Positions 1 through 5,814 are shown, counted from the stretch's first letter. The stretch is DNA of 6,541 nucleotides from Clostridiales bacterium (GCA_009774055.1 VSNB01000176.1:1-6541); one strand, 5' to 3'. The notes: generated from the letters alone by a model not told the origin. Program-made: numbers and translations.

Positions 1-36
1 CCGCCGCAGCATCCGGCCCAGTTCCTTAGCGGTCAA
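1..36 (-). CDS. Start of a gene overlapping the sigma factor stop (possible anti-sigma), cut by window edge
   Basis: A TTG at 36-34 overlaps the TGA stop (35-33) of the ECF sigma gene and opens a frame that stays open for the 12 codons to the window edge (MTAKELGRMLRR). An in-frame ATG at 12-10 is an alternative start. AAAGG lies about 15 nt before the TTG, so the ribosome site is weak, but TTGA-type overlaps are common in translationally coupled pairs. ECF sigma genes are often followed by an overlapping anti-sigma gene. That is the only basis for the suggested role, because 12 residues carry no recognisable domain. The frame also runs open backwards into the sigma gene, so the start is not certain. 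Confidence 0.3.
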   Translation of the reverse strand, partial: MTAKELGRMLRR

Positions 37-560
37 AAACGCAAGCCCGCCTTTTCCAGAATTTCCCGCCGGTGCGCCCGGCCCCGACTGGCCCGGGTGC
101 TCACCGCCGTCTCGGAAATGCCCAGCTTCCGGGCGATCTCCCGGTCCGTGTATCCCAGCAGGGCCTTCATTTCCAGCACCTGGCGGTATGTCTCCGGCAG
201 GCTGGCGAACAGCTCCACCAGGGCTGTGTAGTCCGACACATCTCCGGCCCGGGCATCGACGGCCTCCCAGCTTTCTTCCAGGGGGACGGCACGCTCTTTT
301 TTCCGGAGGATCATCCGGGCTTCGTTCTTCACTATAGAAATGAGCCAGTAGGGCAGTTCCTCACATGGGATTTGATAAATTTTTTCAAAATGCCGAACGA
401 CTTGAAAAAAGGCGTTCTGTATGGCGTCCTCGGCATCGCGCTGGTCCTTCAGAATACCCAGGGCAACCCGTTCCAGCCGCCCGTGGTACTGCTCGTAGAC
501 GGCGCGGAACCTCCGCCGGTCCTCCTCGCTCTCCAGCGCGGATAAAAAGAAAGATAACAT
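33..560 (-). CDS. ECF-type RNA polymerase sigma factor (sigma-70 family)
   Basis: This 175-aa protein has the two-domain layout and length of an extracytoplasmic-function sigma factor. Sigma region 2 spans about residues 18-90, with the core-binding and -10 recognition helix DAEDAIQNAF at 42-51 and the aromatic/basic stretch PYWLISIVKNEAR at 70-82. Region 4 spans about 112-170, with LPETYRQV (121-128) and the HTH GYTDREIARKLGISETAVSTR (136-156) that reads the -35 element. Region 3 is absent, as in ECF factors. It would direct RNA polymerase to a small regulon, normally under an anti-sigma; a candidate partner overlaps its stop codon. The ATG at 560 has only a weak GGA upstream. It lies 72 nt after pepD with a strong hairpin between, so it may be a separate transcript. 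The regulon cannot be read from here. Confidence 0.9.
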   Translation of the reverse strand: MLSFFLSALESEEDRRRFRAVYEQYHGRLERVALGILKDQRDAEDAIQNAFFQVVRHFEKIYQIPCEELPYWLISIVKNEARMILRKKERAVPLEESWEAVDARAGDVSDYTALVELFASLPETYRQVLEMKALLGYTDREIARKLGISETAVSTRASRGRAHRREILEKAGLRF

Positions 561-583
561 GTCGGTTTCATTCCATATACGCC

Positions 584-616
584 AGCGTCCGGCCGCCAGA
601 AAAGGCGCCGGACGCT
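584..616 (-). terminator. Strong GC-rich hairpin between pepD and the sigma gene, possible terminator or attenuator
   Basis: Positions 584-597 pair with 604-616: 9 bp (AGCGTCCGG), one bulged C, then 4 bp (CGCC/GGCG), around the 6-nt loop AGAAAA. It begins 16 nt after the pepD stop codon, where a terminator would be expected. On the minus strand it is followed by GGCGTATATGG, with no U-run, so classic intrinsic termination is doubtful. It could instead act as a partial attenuator or an mRNA 3' end stabiliser ahead of the sigma gene. Confidence 0.4.
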
Positions 617-632
617 TTGGCTGATTGAAAAA

Positions 633-2069
633 TTACAGCTCCTCCAGGACCTTCCGCAGATACGTCCAGGTTCTGGCTACGGAGGAAACGGACATCCTCT
701 CCCGGGCGCTGTGGACATCCCGGAGGTCGGGACCGATGGAGACGGCATCCAGCCCGGGCATCTTCCCGGAGAACAGGCCGCACTCCAGCCCGGCGTGGAT
801 GGCCTCCACCTGCATCTCCCTGCCGGAGAGCTCCCGGTACACCCGGGTCATGGTATCCCGGAGGGGGGAGTCCTTCCGGTACTCCCAGGGCGGATAGGCC
901 CCCCGCTGAGAGAAGCTGCCGCCGTACTGCGCCGCCAGGGTCTCCAGCCGGGCGCACAGGGCGTCCTTCTCCGCCGCCACGCTGCTGCGCACGGAGCTGG
1001 ACAGCTCCATCCTCCCCTCCTCCAGCCGCAGGATGCCCAGATTCAGGCTGGTCTGCACCAGGCCGGGAATGTCGGCGCTCATGGCCTGGACGCCGTTGGG
1101 ATAGTCGTTGAGCAGGGACACCGCCTTCCGGGTGTCCTCACCGGAGAGGGCCCGCCGCCGCTCCGGCGGGATGGAAGCCAGCGTAAAGTTCAGACCGGGC
1201 TCCTTCTCGGCGAAGGCGGCCCGGGTTTCCGCCTCGAACCGGGCCCGGACGGCCTCCAGGGACGCCGGGGCCTCCGCCAGGAACACCGCCTCCGCCTCCT
1301 TGGGGATGGCGTTGTCCTGGGCCCCGCCGGCCAGGGAGATCAGCCGGATGCCGGGCATGTCCTTCAGACACGCCCCCAGCAGCTTGCTGGCGTTGGCCAG
1401 GCCCTTGTGAATCTCTATGCCGGAGTGGCCCCCCTGCCCGCCGGAGACGGTGAGGGTGCATACGGCGCCCTCCGCCTCCTCCAGGGGGAATTCCCGCCGG
1501 ATGTCGCACCGGCTTCCGCCGGCGCAGCTGACGGTGAGGACGCCCTCGTCCTCGCTGTCGATGTTGATAAGCTTCCGCCCCGCCAGGTCCGAGCAGTCCA
1601 GGCCGTTGGCGCCCAGCAGGCCGATCTCCTCGTCCACGGTCAGCACCGCCTCGATGGGCGGGTGTACGGCGGTTTCATCGTCCAGCAGGGCCAGGATGAT
1701 CGCCACGGCGATGCCGTTGTCGCCCCCCAGAGTGGTGCCCCGGGCCCTGATCCAGTCGCCCTCCACCACCAGGTCCAGGGGGTCCTTTTCGAAGTCGTGG
1801 GCCGTACCGGCGTCCTTCACGCAGACCATGTCCAGATGGCCCTGGAGGATCACGGCCGGGTGGCCCTCATAGCCGGGGGAGGCGGGCTTCCAGATGACCA
1901 CGCTGCCCAGCTCGTCCTGCCGGCAGCGCAGGCCCCGGGTCCTGGCGAAGTCCATCGCCCAGGCGCTGGCGGCGGCGGTGTTGCCGGAGCCGTGGGGGAC
2001 GCGGGCCAGCTCCTCAAAAAAGCGGAACACGCCCTTGGGCTCCAGATGGGATAAGACAAAGTTTTCCAT
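633..2069 (-). CDS. pepD: Aminoacyl-histidine dipeptidase (beta-Ala-His dipeptidase), peptidase family M20C
   Basis: This cytosolic zinc dipeptidase of 478 aa (family members about 485 aa) cleaves Xaa-His and other dipeptides. The di-zinc signature is complete: HLDM with H78 and D80, GGDNG with bridging D117, the catalytic/ligand pair E147-E148 in TVDEEIGLLG, D171 in NIDSEDEG, and the last ligand H453 in DLRDVHSARE. The M20 lid domain occupies roughly residues 185-370. The start ATG (2069-2067) is fixed by AAGGAGAAGG at 2086-2077. It lies 24 nt downstream of the amidohydrolase gene and reads in the same direction, so the two are probably co-transcribed after asnA. Together they fit turnover of peptides and nitrogen compounds. 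No frameshift or missing residue is seen. Confidence 0.95.
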   Translation of the reverse strand: MENFVLSHLEPKGVFRFFEELARVPHGSGNTAAASAWAMDFARTRGLRCRQDELGSVVIWKPASPGYEGHPAVILQGHLDMVCVKDAGTAHDFEKDPLDLVVEGDWIRARGTTLGGDNGIAVAIILALLDDETAVHPPIEAVLTVDEEIGLLGANGLDCSDLAGRKLINIDSEDEGVLTVSCAGGSRCDIRREFPLEEAEGAVCTLTVSGGQGGHSGIEIHKGLANASKLLGACLKDMPGIRLISLAGGAQDNAIPKEAEAVFLAEAPASLEAVRARFEAETRAAFAEKEPGLNFTLASIPPERRRALSGEDTRKAVSLLNDYPNGVQAMSADIPGLVQTSLNLGILRLEEGRMELSSSVRSSVAAEKDALCARLETLAAQYGGSFSQRGAYPPWEYRKDSPLRDTMTRVYRELSGREMQVEAIHAGLECGLFSGKMPGLDAVSIGPDLRDVHSARERMSVSSVARTWTYLRKVLEEL

Positions 2070-2093
2070 ATTTTTTCCTTCTCCTTGTTGTGT

Positions 2094-2975
2094 TTATTCC
2101 CGGTAATCCGCCCGGATAAACGGCTCCTTGATTCGGGTATCCGTTAACAGTCCATATTTTTTCGGATGGCGGTAGGCATTGCCGTGGACCTCGCTCTCCC
2201 GGTAGGCCCGCAGCATGTCCAGGTCCAGCTCGGCGGTATAAACCCCCGCCTCCCCGCCCGCCTGGAGCAGGCAGGTGTCCCGGGAGCCCTCCGCCTCCGG
2301 CAGGTAGGCCACGCCGTCAAATACGCTGGAGCCGCCGTTGCAGTCCGGGACGGAGTCCGGGTAATTGCAGGTGGCGACGGCCAGCATGTTTTCGAAAGCC
2401 CTGGCGCGCAGCTGGGACAGGCGGTTTATCTCCATAGGGCAGGCGTTAGGGGTCAGGATCAGCTCCGCGCCCTGCAGCATCAGGAGCCGTGCGCTCTCCG
2501 GGAACTCCCGGTCGTAGCAGATCATGGCCCCCACCCGCACCGGGCCCCGGGCGGTATCCAGGTCCGTCACATAGAAGCCCTCGCCGGGGGTCAGATGCCG
2601 CTCCGCATCGAAATCGCAGGTGTGAACCTTGGCATAAGCCAGCTTCCGCTCCCCGAAGCGGTCGAAAAGGATCAGCGTATTCCGGGGACCGCCCTCCCAT
2701 GCCTCCAGCAGCGTGACGCCGACAGCCATTTCCAATTCCCGGGCCAGGCGGCCGAATGTCTGGACGAATTCACCTGCGGCGGGGACCGCCTCCGCCTTCC
2801 ACTCCTCCGGGGGACGGCCATAGATATTGTACCCATTGCTCCACATTTCGGGAAACAGGGCGATATCCGTCCCCAGATCCTTCGCCCGGCGGCAGGCGGC
2901 GAGCCCCTTCTCCAGGTTCCCCGCCAGACTGCCCGCAGGCGCGATTTGAAGCAGGGCGATTTTCAGTAGATTCAT
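2094..2975 (-). CDS. Carbon-nitrogen hydrolase, nitrilase superfamily (amidase or N-carbamoyl hydrolase type)
   Basis: This 293-aa enzyme hydrolyses a carbon-nitrogen bond of an amide or carbamoyl compound through a cysteine thioester. The Glu-Lys-Cys triad is present: E43 in LFPEMW, K116 in YAKVHTCDF, and C153 in MICYDREFPES. The N-terminal KIALLQIAP strand and a length near 290 aa are standard for the superfamily. The frame can be extended one codon to a TTG at 2978-2976, but the ATG at 2975-2973 sits 5 nt after GGGAGG (2986-2981), so I take the ATG as the start. It is 34 nt downstream of asnA and 24 nt upstream of pepD. The substrate cannot be read from sequence. Relatives include N-carbamoylputrescine amidases, omega-amidases and beta-ureidopropionases, and the aspartate/asparagine context would suit a deaminated amide. 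Confidence 0.88.
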   Translation of the reverse strand: MNLLKIALLQIAPAGSLAGNLEKGLAACRRAKDLGTDIALFPEMWSNGYNIYGRPPEEWKAEAVPAAGEFVQTFGRLARELEMAVGVTLLEAWEGGPRNTLILFDRFGERKLAYAKVHTCDFDAERHLTPGEGFYVTDLDTARGPVRVGAMICYDREFPESARLLMLQGAELILTPNACPMEINRLSQLRARAFENMLAVATCNYPDSVPDCNGGSSVFDGVAYLPEAEGSRDTCLLQAGGEAGVYTAELDLDMLRAYRESEVHGNAYRHPKKYGLLTDTRIKEPFIRADYRE

Positions 2976-3009
2976 CAAGACCTCCCTTGTCCGGAACCCT
3001 TACGGGGAT

Positions 3010-4023
3010 TTACAGCAGCTGTACCCCCGCCTCCTCGCAGGTGTCCAGCGTCTCCTGGTCCCAGAGGCTCACCTGGACCTCGCCGATGTGGCAGCAGCCG
3101 ATCATCAGCATGCACAGACGGCTCTGTCCGATGCCGCCGCCCATGGTCAGGGGCAGCTCGCCCGCCAGGAGCATTTTGTGGAAGGGCAGGTCCCGCCGGT
3201 CCTCGCAGTTTGCCAGCGTCAGCTGCCGGTCCAGGCTCTCCGGGTCCACCCGGACGCCCATGGAGGAAATCTCAAAGGCCCGGCCCAGCACGTCGTTCCA
3301 CATAAGGATGTCCCCGTTCAGCTCCCAGTCGTCGTAGTCCGGGGCGCGGCCGTCGTGCTTCTGGCCGCTTTTCAGCGTCTTGCCGATCTGCATGAGGAAC
3401 ACTGTCTTGTGGCCCTCCCGCATGTAGGCCGTCTCCCGCTCCTGGGGGGGCAGATGGGGGTACATGTCCTCCAGCTCCTGGGTGGTGATGAAGCTGACTT
3501 CCCGGTCCAGGCGGGTCTTGACCTGGGGGAAGGCCCGGCGCAGAGCGTCGCAGGTGTCGCACACCGCCCCCACAATGGAGCGCACCGTGTACTGGAGGAA
3601 GTCCACGTTCCGGTCGGCCTTGGTGATGACCTTCTCCCAGTCCCACTGGTCCACGTAGACGGAGTGGATGTTGTCCAGGCTCTCGTCCCGGCGGATGGCG
3701 TTCATGTCCGTATACAGGCCGTTGCCGGGATAGAAGCCGTAGCGCTTGAGGGCCAGGCGCTTCCACTTGGCCAGAGAGTGGACCACCTCTCCGTAGGCAC
3801 CCTCCACGGCGGGAATGTCGAAGCCCACGGGCCGCTCCACGCCGTTGAGGTTGTCGTTGAGGCCGGAGTTCCGATCCACGAACAGCGGCGCGGACACCCG
3901 GCGGAGATTCAGGGCAAATTTCAGATTCTCCTGGAAGCTGCTCTTCACAAATTCGATGGCCCGCTGCATGTCGTAGCCGTAGAGCGGGGAGCGGTAGCCG
4001 CGGGGAATGATGCAGGTATTCAT
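3010..4023 (-). CDS. asnA: Aspartate--ammonia ligase (ammonia-dependent asparagine synthetase)
   Basis: AsnA makes asparagine from aspartate, ammonia and ATP in the cytosol, releasing AMP and pyrophosphate. The 337-aa product (E. coli enzyme 330 aa) is recognisable throughout: VSAPLFVDRNSGLNDNLNGVERPV at about 43-66, GFDIP followed by EGAYGEVVHSLAKWKR, YTDMNAIRRDE and HSVYVDQWDWEKVI. Near the C-terminus is the class II aminoacyl-tRNA-synthetase-like GGGIGQSR at 295-302, which binds ATP. The ATG (4023-4021) follows TCCTCCT on the plus strand (AGGAGGA on the coding strand, 4037-4031) at 7-nt spacing. It is first in an apparent operon with the amidohydrolase and pepD. The leader is only about 35 nt, too short for a T-box riboswitch, so any amino-acid control must be at the promoter. 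Confidence 0.97.
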   Translation of the reverse strand: MNTCIIPRGYRSPLYGYDMQRAIEFVKSSFQENLKFALNLRRVSAPLFVDRNSGLNDNLNGVERPVGFDIPAVEGAYGEVVHSLAKWKRLALKRYGFYPGNGLYTDMNAIRRDESLDNIHSVYVDQWDWEKVITKADRNVDFLQYTVRSIVGAVCDTCDALRRAFPQVKTRLDREVSFITTQELEDMYPHLPPQERETAYMREGHKTVFLMQIGKTLKSGQKHDGRAPDYDDWELNGDILMWNDVLGRAFEISSMGVRVDPESLDRQLTLANCEDRRDLPFHKMLLAGELPLTMGGGIGQSRLCMLMIGCCHIGEVQVSLWDQETLDTCEEAGVQLL

Positions 4024-4064
4024 GATATTGTCCTCCTGAAATGGGAAAATTGATAGGCGTTTTT

Positions 4065-4070
4065 ATCATA
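4065..4070 (-). promoter_or_regulatory. asnA: Candidate -10 box of the asnA operon promoter
   Basis: On the minus strand TATGAT (5/6 to TATAAT) is followed by AAAA, and the asnA ATG is 41 nt downstream, a normal leader length. A -35 box at 16-18 nt spacing is poor (GTGCAT or TGCATT), so an activator may be needed or the call may be wrong. Further upstream a 6-bp hairpin (GCGGGA 4112-4117 with TCCCGC 4129-4134) and an AT-rich run lie between this box and the MITE-like element. Confidence 0.4.
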
Positions 4071-4151
4071 CACCAATTCGAAGGGAAATGCACGTAAAAA
4101 TTTATCTTTCTGCGGGAAAAGCGGAAGGTCCCGCCCGGTGGTCGGAGCTTA

Positions 4152-4311
4152 GAGCCTGTTTCATATCTCAACGAGTGCGGATTGGCGAGTGGATTTTTTG
4201 TCCAGCGAGGCAAAAAGCCGCAGCAATCCTGACGGATTGTAAGGGTTTTTAACGAAGTCTGGGCGGAAAATCAGCCGCCAAGACGTGCGCGGGGAGATAT
4301 GAAACAAGCTC
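4152..4311. mobile_element. MITE-like non-coding element, 160 bp, with terminal inverted repeats and TTA duplication
   Basis: The left end 4152-4169 (GAGCCTGTTTCATATCTC) is the inverse complement of the right end 4294-4311 with one mismatch in 18. The trinucleotide TTA occurs directly outside both ends (4149-4151 and 4312-4314), as a 3-bp target duplication would. The inside has no credible gene. It holds two hairpins: CAATCC/GGATTG (4224-4229 with 4234-4239, loop TGAC), extended by AAAAAGCC (4212-4219) against GGGTTTTT (4243-4250), and GGCGG/CCGCC near the right end. Terminal inverted repeats, short target duplication and lack of a transposase are the marks of a MITE moved in trans. A 3-bp TNA target would suit the IS5-type DDE families, but that assignment is inference. 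Confidence 0.75.
4212..4250. terminator. Two-tier hairpin inside the MITE with flanking A/T runs, possible bidirectional terminator
   Basis: Six base pairs (CAATCC/GGATTG, loop TGAC) are enclosed by AAAAAGCC against GGGTTTTT (7 of 8 pairs) across short internal loops GCAG and TAAG. Read on either strand, the stem ends in a run of five T, so it could stop transcription in both directions and insulate asnA from the flagellin-side genes. No folding energy was computed. Confidence 0.35.
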
Positions 4312-4395
4312 TTACACAGTACATTTATAGTCGGCACACTTAAAAATCGGTAAAGATCGGCGAGCAAAACGGCTTGCATCAAATGTATTATTTCC

Positions 4396-4424
4396 TCGAT
4401 TGACAGGATTCCCGGTAGTACAAT
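4396..4424 (+). promoter_or_regulatory. Candidate sigmaA promoter of the serine recombinase gene
   Basis: TACAAT at 4419-4424 (5/6 to TATAAT) lies 17 nt after TCGATT at 4396-4401 (3/6 to TTGACA). An exact TTGACA at 4400-4405 overlaps this but leaves only 13 nt to TACAAT; its alternative partner is AATGAT (4422-4427) at 16 nt. Either reading puts the start of transcription near 4431, giving a leader of about 70 nt. A palindrome (4433-4446) would sit right at that start. Confidence 0.4.
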
Positions 4425-4432
4425 GATCTGGC

Positions 4433-4446
4433 AATCTGTGCAGATT
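4433..4446. promoter_or_regulatory. 14-bp palindrome at the presumed transcription start of the recombinase gene
   Basis: AATCTG-TG-CAGATT is a perfect dyad with 6-bp arms, extendable to GCAATCTG/CAGATTTGC if one extra base is allowed. It sits just downstream of the candidate -10 box, where a bound repressor would block initiation. It does not resemble the 26-bp dyads downstream. The binding protein is unknown. Confidence 0.35.
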
Positions 4447-4498
4447 TGCAGGACCGCTTCAAAGGAGCCATTGTAGAAACAGAAACAGGAGGGACTCC

Positions 4499-5137
4499 AT
4501 GTCTACCAACATTTACGGATACGTCAGGGTCAGTACCCGCGAGCAGAACGAGGGCCGGCAGATGACCGCCTTGGGGGATCTGTCCATCCCGGAGGAAAAT
4601 CTTTTCGTGGACAAGCACTCCGGAAAGGACTTCCAGAGGCCGCAATACAAACGGATGGTGAAGCGGCTCAGGCCGGACGATCTGCTGTACATCAAGAGCA
4701 TCGACCGTCTGGGCCGCAACTATGAGGAGATCCTGGAGCAGTGGAGGCTCCTCACCAAAGAAAAATGTATCGACATTGTGGTGCTGGATATGCCGCTGCT
4801 GGACACCCGGCGGGGCAAGGATTTGATGGGCACCTTCCTCAGCGACATCGTGCTGCAGGTATTGTCCTTTGTGGCGGAGAACGAGCGCACCAATATCCGC
4901 CAGCGGCAGGCGGAGGGCATCGCGGCGGCAAAAGCCAAAGGAGTGCGGTTCGGGCGCGAGCGCCTGGCGCTGCCGGACAGCTTTGAGCGGCTGCGAAGGG
5001 CGTGGAGGAGCGGGCAGATGTCGCTGCGGGAGGCGGCGGACGCCTGCGGCATGCCAAAGTCCACATTCCGTGATGCCGCCCTGCGCGCGGAGGCGGCTTC
5101 GGGCTGTGCAGAAACAAAATATATCCGGACGGAATAG
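4499..5137 (+). CDS. Small serine recombinase (resolvase/invertase family)
   Basis: This 212-aa site-specific recombinase cuts and rejoins DNA through a phosphoserine link. Its catalytic domain (about 1-105) is complete: Y8, R10 and nucleophile S12 in YGYVRVSTREQN, D38 in FVDKHSGKDF, R47, and D69, R70 and R73 in SIDRLGRNY. The long dimerisation E helix covers about 108-137 and the HTH about 168-195 (GQMSLREAADACGMPKSTFRD). Length and layout match the Hin/Gin/Tn3-resolvase group. The ATG is preceded by AGGAGGG (4487-4493) at 5-nt spacing. The last codons and stop lie inside the first 26-bp dyad. A paralog lacking the catalytic domain follows 237 bp on, then csrA-like and flagellin genes. Whether it inverts, resolves or only regulates cannot be decided from sequence. 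An Fis-type enhancer was not identified. Confidence 0.93.
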   Translation: MSTNIYGYVRVSTREQNEGRQMTALGDLSIPEENLFVDKHSGKDFQRPQYKRMVKRLRPDDLLYIKSIDRLGRNYEEILEQWRLLTKEKCIDIVVLDMPLLDTRRGKDLMGTFLSDIVLQVLSFVAENERTNIRQRQAEGIAAAKAKGVRFGRERLALPDSFERLRRAWRSGQMSLREAADACGMPKSTFRDAALRAEAASGCAETKYIRTE

Positions 5138-5152
5138 TATACTATCCCGTCC
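5127..5152. promoter_or_regulatory. 26-bp near-palindrome 1, candidate crossover or operator site, overlapping the recombinase stop codon
   Basis: The left half GGACGGAATAGT and the right half read inversely (GGACGGGATAGT) agree at 11 of 12 positions around a central AT. The 12+2+12 layout is that of hix-type sites of small serine invertases. It contains the recombinase TAG stop (5135-5137). The repeat unit shared with dyad 2 begins upstream at TATCC (5122). As RNA it could also form a hairpin (loop TATA), but A-rich sequence follows instead of a U-run, so a terminator is less likely. Confidence 0.6.
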
Positions 5153-5194
5153 AAAAAATAATTTTCAGGAAAGTATTATCTGCGCCGAAATAGT

Positions 5195-5202
5195 GCCGAT
5201 AA
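5195..5202 (+). promoter_or_regulatory. Perfect sigma28-type -10 box (GCCGATAA) between the two dyads
   Basis: GCCGATAA equals the consensus -10 of flagellar sigma28 (FliA/SigD) promoters. It would transcribe rightward through the HTH-only gene, the csrA-like gene and flagellin, a fitting target set. The expected TAAA at about 15 nt upstream is missing (TTAT at 5176-5179), so the promoter is unproven. I found no better sigma28 match directly in front of flagellin. Confidence 0.35.
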
Positions 5203-5241
5203 AAGGGACAGAGGCGAGACAATAATTCTTTAAAATTATCC

Positions 5242-5267
5242 GGACGGAAAAGTATACCATTTCGTCC
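5242..5267. promoter_or_regulatory. 26-bp near-palindrome 2, partner of dyad 1 at 115 bp distance
   Basis: The left half GGACGGAAAAGT matches dyad 1's left half at 11 of 12, and the right half read inversely is GGACGAAATGGT. The centre GTATAC is the same in both. The shared flank TATCC (5237-5241) makes them direct repeats of about 31 bp. Centre-to-centre distance is 115 bp, near eleven helical turns, so proteins on both sites would face the same side of the DNA. Confidence 0.6.
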
Positions 5268-5374
5268 ATCATTCTTGTCAAATTGTGCGGAGAAAAAGGC
5301 CGGTTACCCATTCCATCTCAACAAAAACCGCCTGGTAGAACCAAAATTGGCGGCTGAAAGAAAGGAGGCTGTTC

Positions 5375-5764
5375 ATGCCCGCGATTTTTTCAGAAAAGGA
5401 TATCCAGAGCCAGCTGAGGGACTTGGCGCAGGAGATTGCCTCCGACATTGTCGCGGCGGACCTGCCCCACAGCCAGGAGCTGCTGGGAACCTTCGTTTCG
5501 GCGCTTGCCCTGGCCGTTGCGGACCAGACCCGCCGGGCGGAACGCCGCCAAAAGCAGGCAGAGGGCATCGCGGCGGCCAAAGCAAACGGCGTCCGCTTTG
5601 GCAGGCCGGCGCGGCCCCTCCCGGAGAATTTTGAGGAGGTCCATCGGGAGTGGCGGCGCGGACAGATGACCCTTGCCGAGGCGGCGGATATCTGCGGCCT
5701 GCCTCAGGCGACCTTTTACAGTATGGCGGCCCGCCGGGAGCGGGCCGGCAGCTGCGCAGGGTAA
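5375..5764 (+). CDS. Catalytic-domain-less serine recombinase paralog (dimerisation helix plus HTH only)
   Basis: This 129-aa protein aligns with residues from about 105 to the end of the upstream recombinase. ELLGTFVSALALAVAD (35-50) matches its E helix, QAEGIAAAKA-GVRFGR (61-77) matches 137-153 with one substitution, and GQMTLAEAADICGLPQATF (96-114) matches the HTH. At DNA level a 17-bp run is identical (4913-4929 and 5561-5577). The catalytic domain with its Ser and Arg residues is replaced by about 30 unrelated residues. AAAGGAGG (5361-5368) lies 6 nt before the ATG, and the sequence upstream shows no remnant of a catalytic domain in this frame, so it looks like a functional gene, not a fresh truncation. 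Likely role (inference): binding the same dyads, alone or as a heterodimer, as a repressor, competitor or directionality factor. Confidence 0.85.
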   Translation: MPAIFSEKDIQSQLRDLAQEIASDIVAADLPHSQELLGTFVSALALAVADQTRRAERRQKQAEGIAAAKANGVRFGRPARPLPENFEEVHREWRRGQMTLAEAADICGLPQATFYSMAARRERAGSCAG

Positions 5765-5772
5765 ATCAAAAA

Positions 5773-5794
5773 CCGGCCAGAAGGACAGGGCCGG
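5773..5794 (+). promoter_or_regulatory. Hairpin with AAGGA in its loop, before the csrA-like gene
   Basis: CCGGCC (5773-5778) pairs perfectly with GGCCGG (5789-5794) around the 10-nt loop AGAAGGACAG, which exposes AAGGA (5781-5785), the core of CsrA RNA targets (ANGGA). A second ANGGA is the Shine-Dalgarno of the csrA-like gene (5804-5808), 23 nt on. Two such sites, one at the ribosome site, is the usual pattern of CsrA repression, so autoregulation is possible. The hairpin lacks a U-run and is not a classic terminator. Confidence 0.4.
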
Positions 5795-5814
5795 ATGCGG
5801 CTTAAGGAGACAAC

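Noticed and set aside
711..2054. Long 447-aa open frame antisense to pepD
   Set aside because: It is a shadow of the GC-rich pepD gene. The sense frame has every catalytic motif of the family, and the antisense has none.
4024..4064. T-box or other riboswitch in the asnA leader
   Set aside because: The leader from the candidate promoter is only about 35 nt, too short for a known aptamer.
4161..4382. 73-aa open frame on the minus strand across the MITE-like element
   Set aside because: It crosses the right end of the element, has no good ribosome site and no recognisable motif. The element is better read as non-coding.
4406..4432. Possible copy of the dyad upstream of the recombinase gene around TAGTAC
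   Set aside because: Only about 5 of 12 positions match in each half; just the core TAGTA is shared.
5127..5152. Reading dyad 1 as an intrinsic terminator of the recombinase gene
   Set aside because: The stem is long enough but is followed by AAAAAATAA with no U-run, and the same sequence recurs 115 bp on where there is no gene end. A DNA site explains both copies better.
5163..5194. Possible third dyad between the two 26-bp sites (AGGAAAGTATTATC, and the half-site-like CGCCGAAATAGT)
   Set aside because: The first matches only about half of the positions and the second has no partner half, so a three-subsite res layout is not supported.
5275..5634. 119-aa plus-strand open frame beginning in the spacer and overlapping the HTH-only gene
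   Set aside because: It is out of frame with the clear recombinase homology and its sequence is of the low-complexity Gly/Pro/Arg type given by wrong frames in GC-rich DNA.
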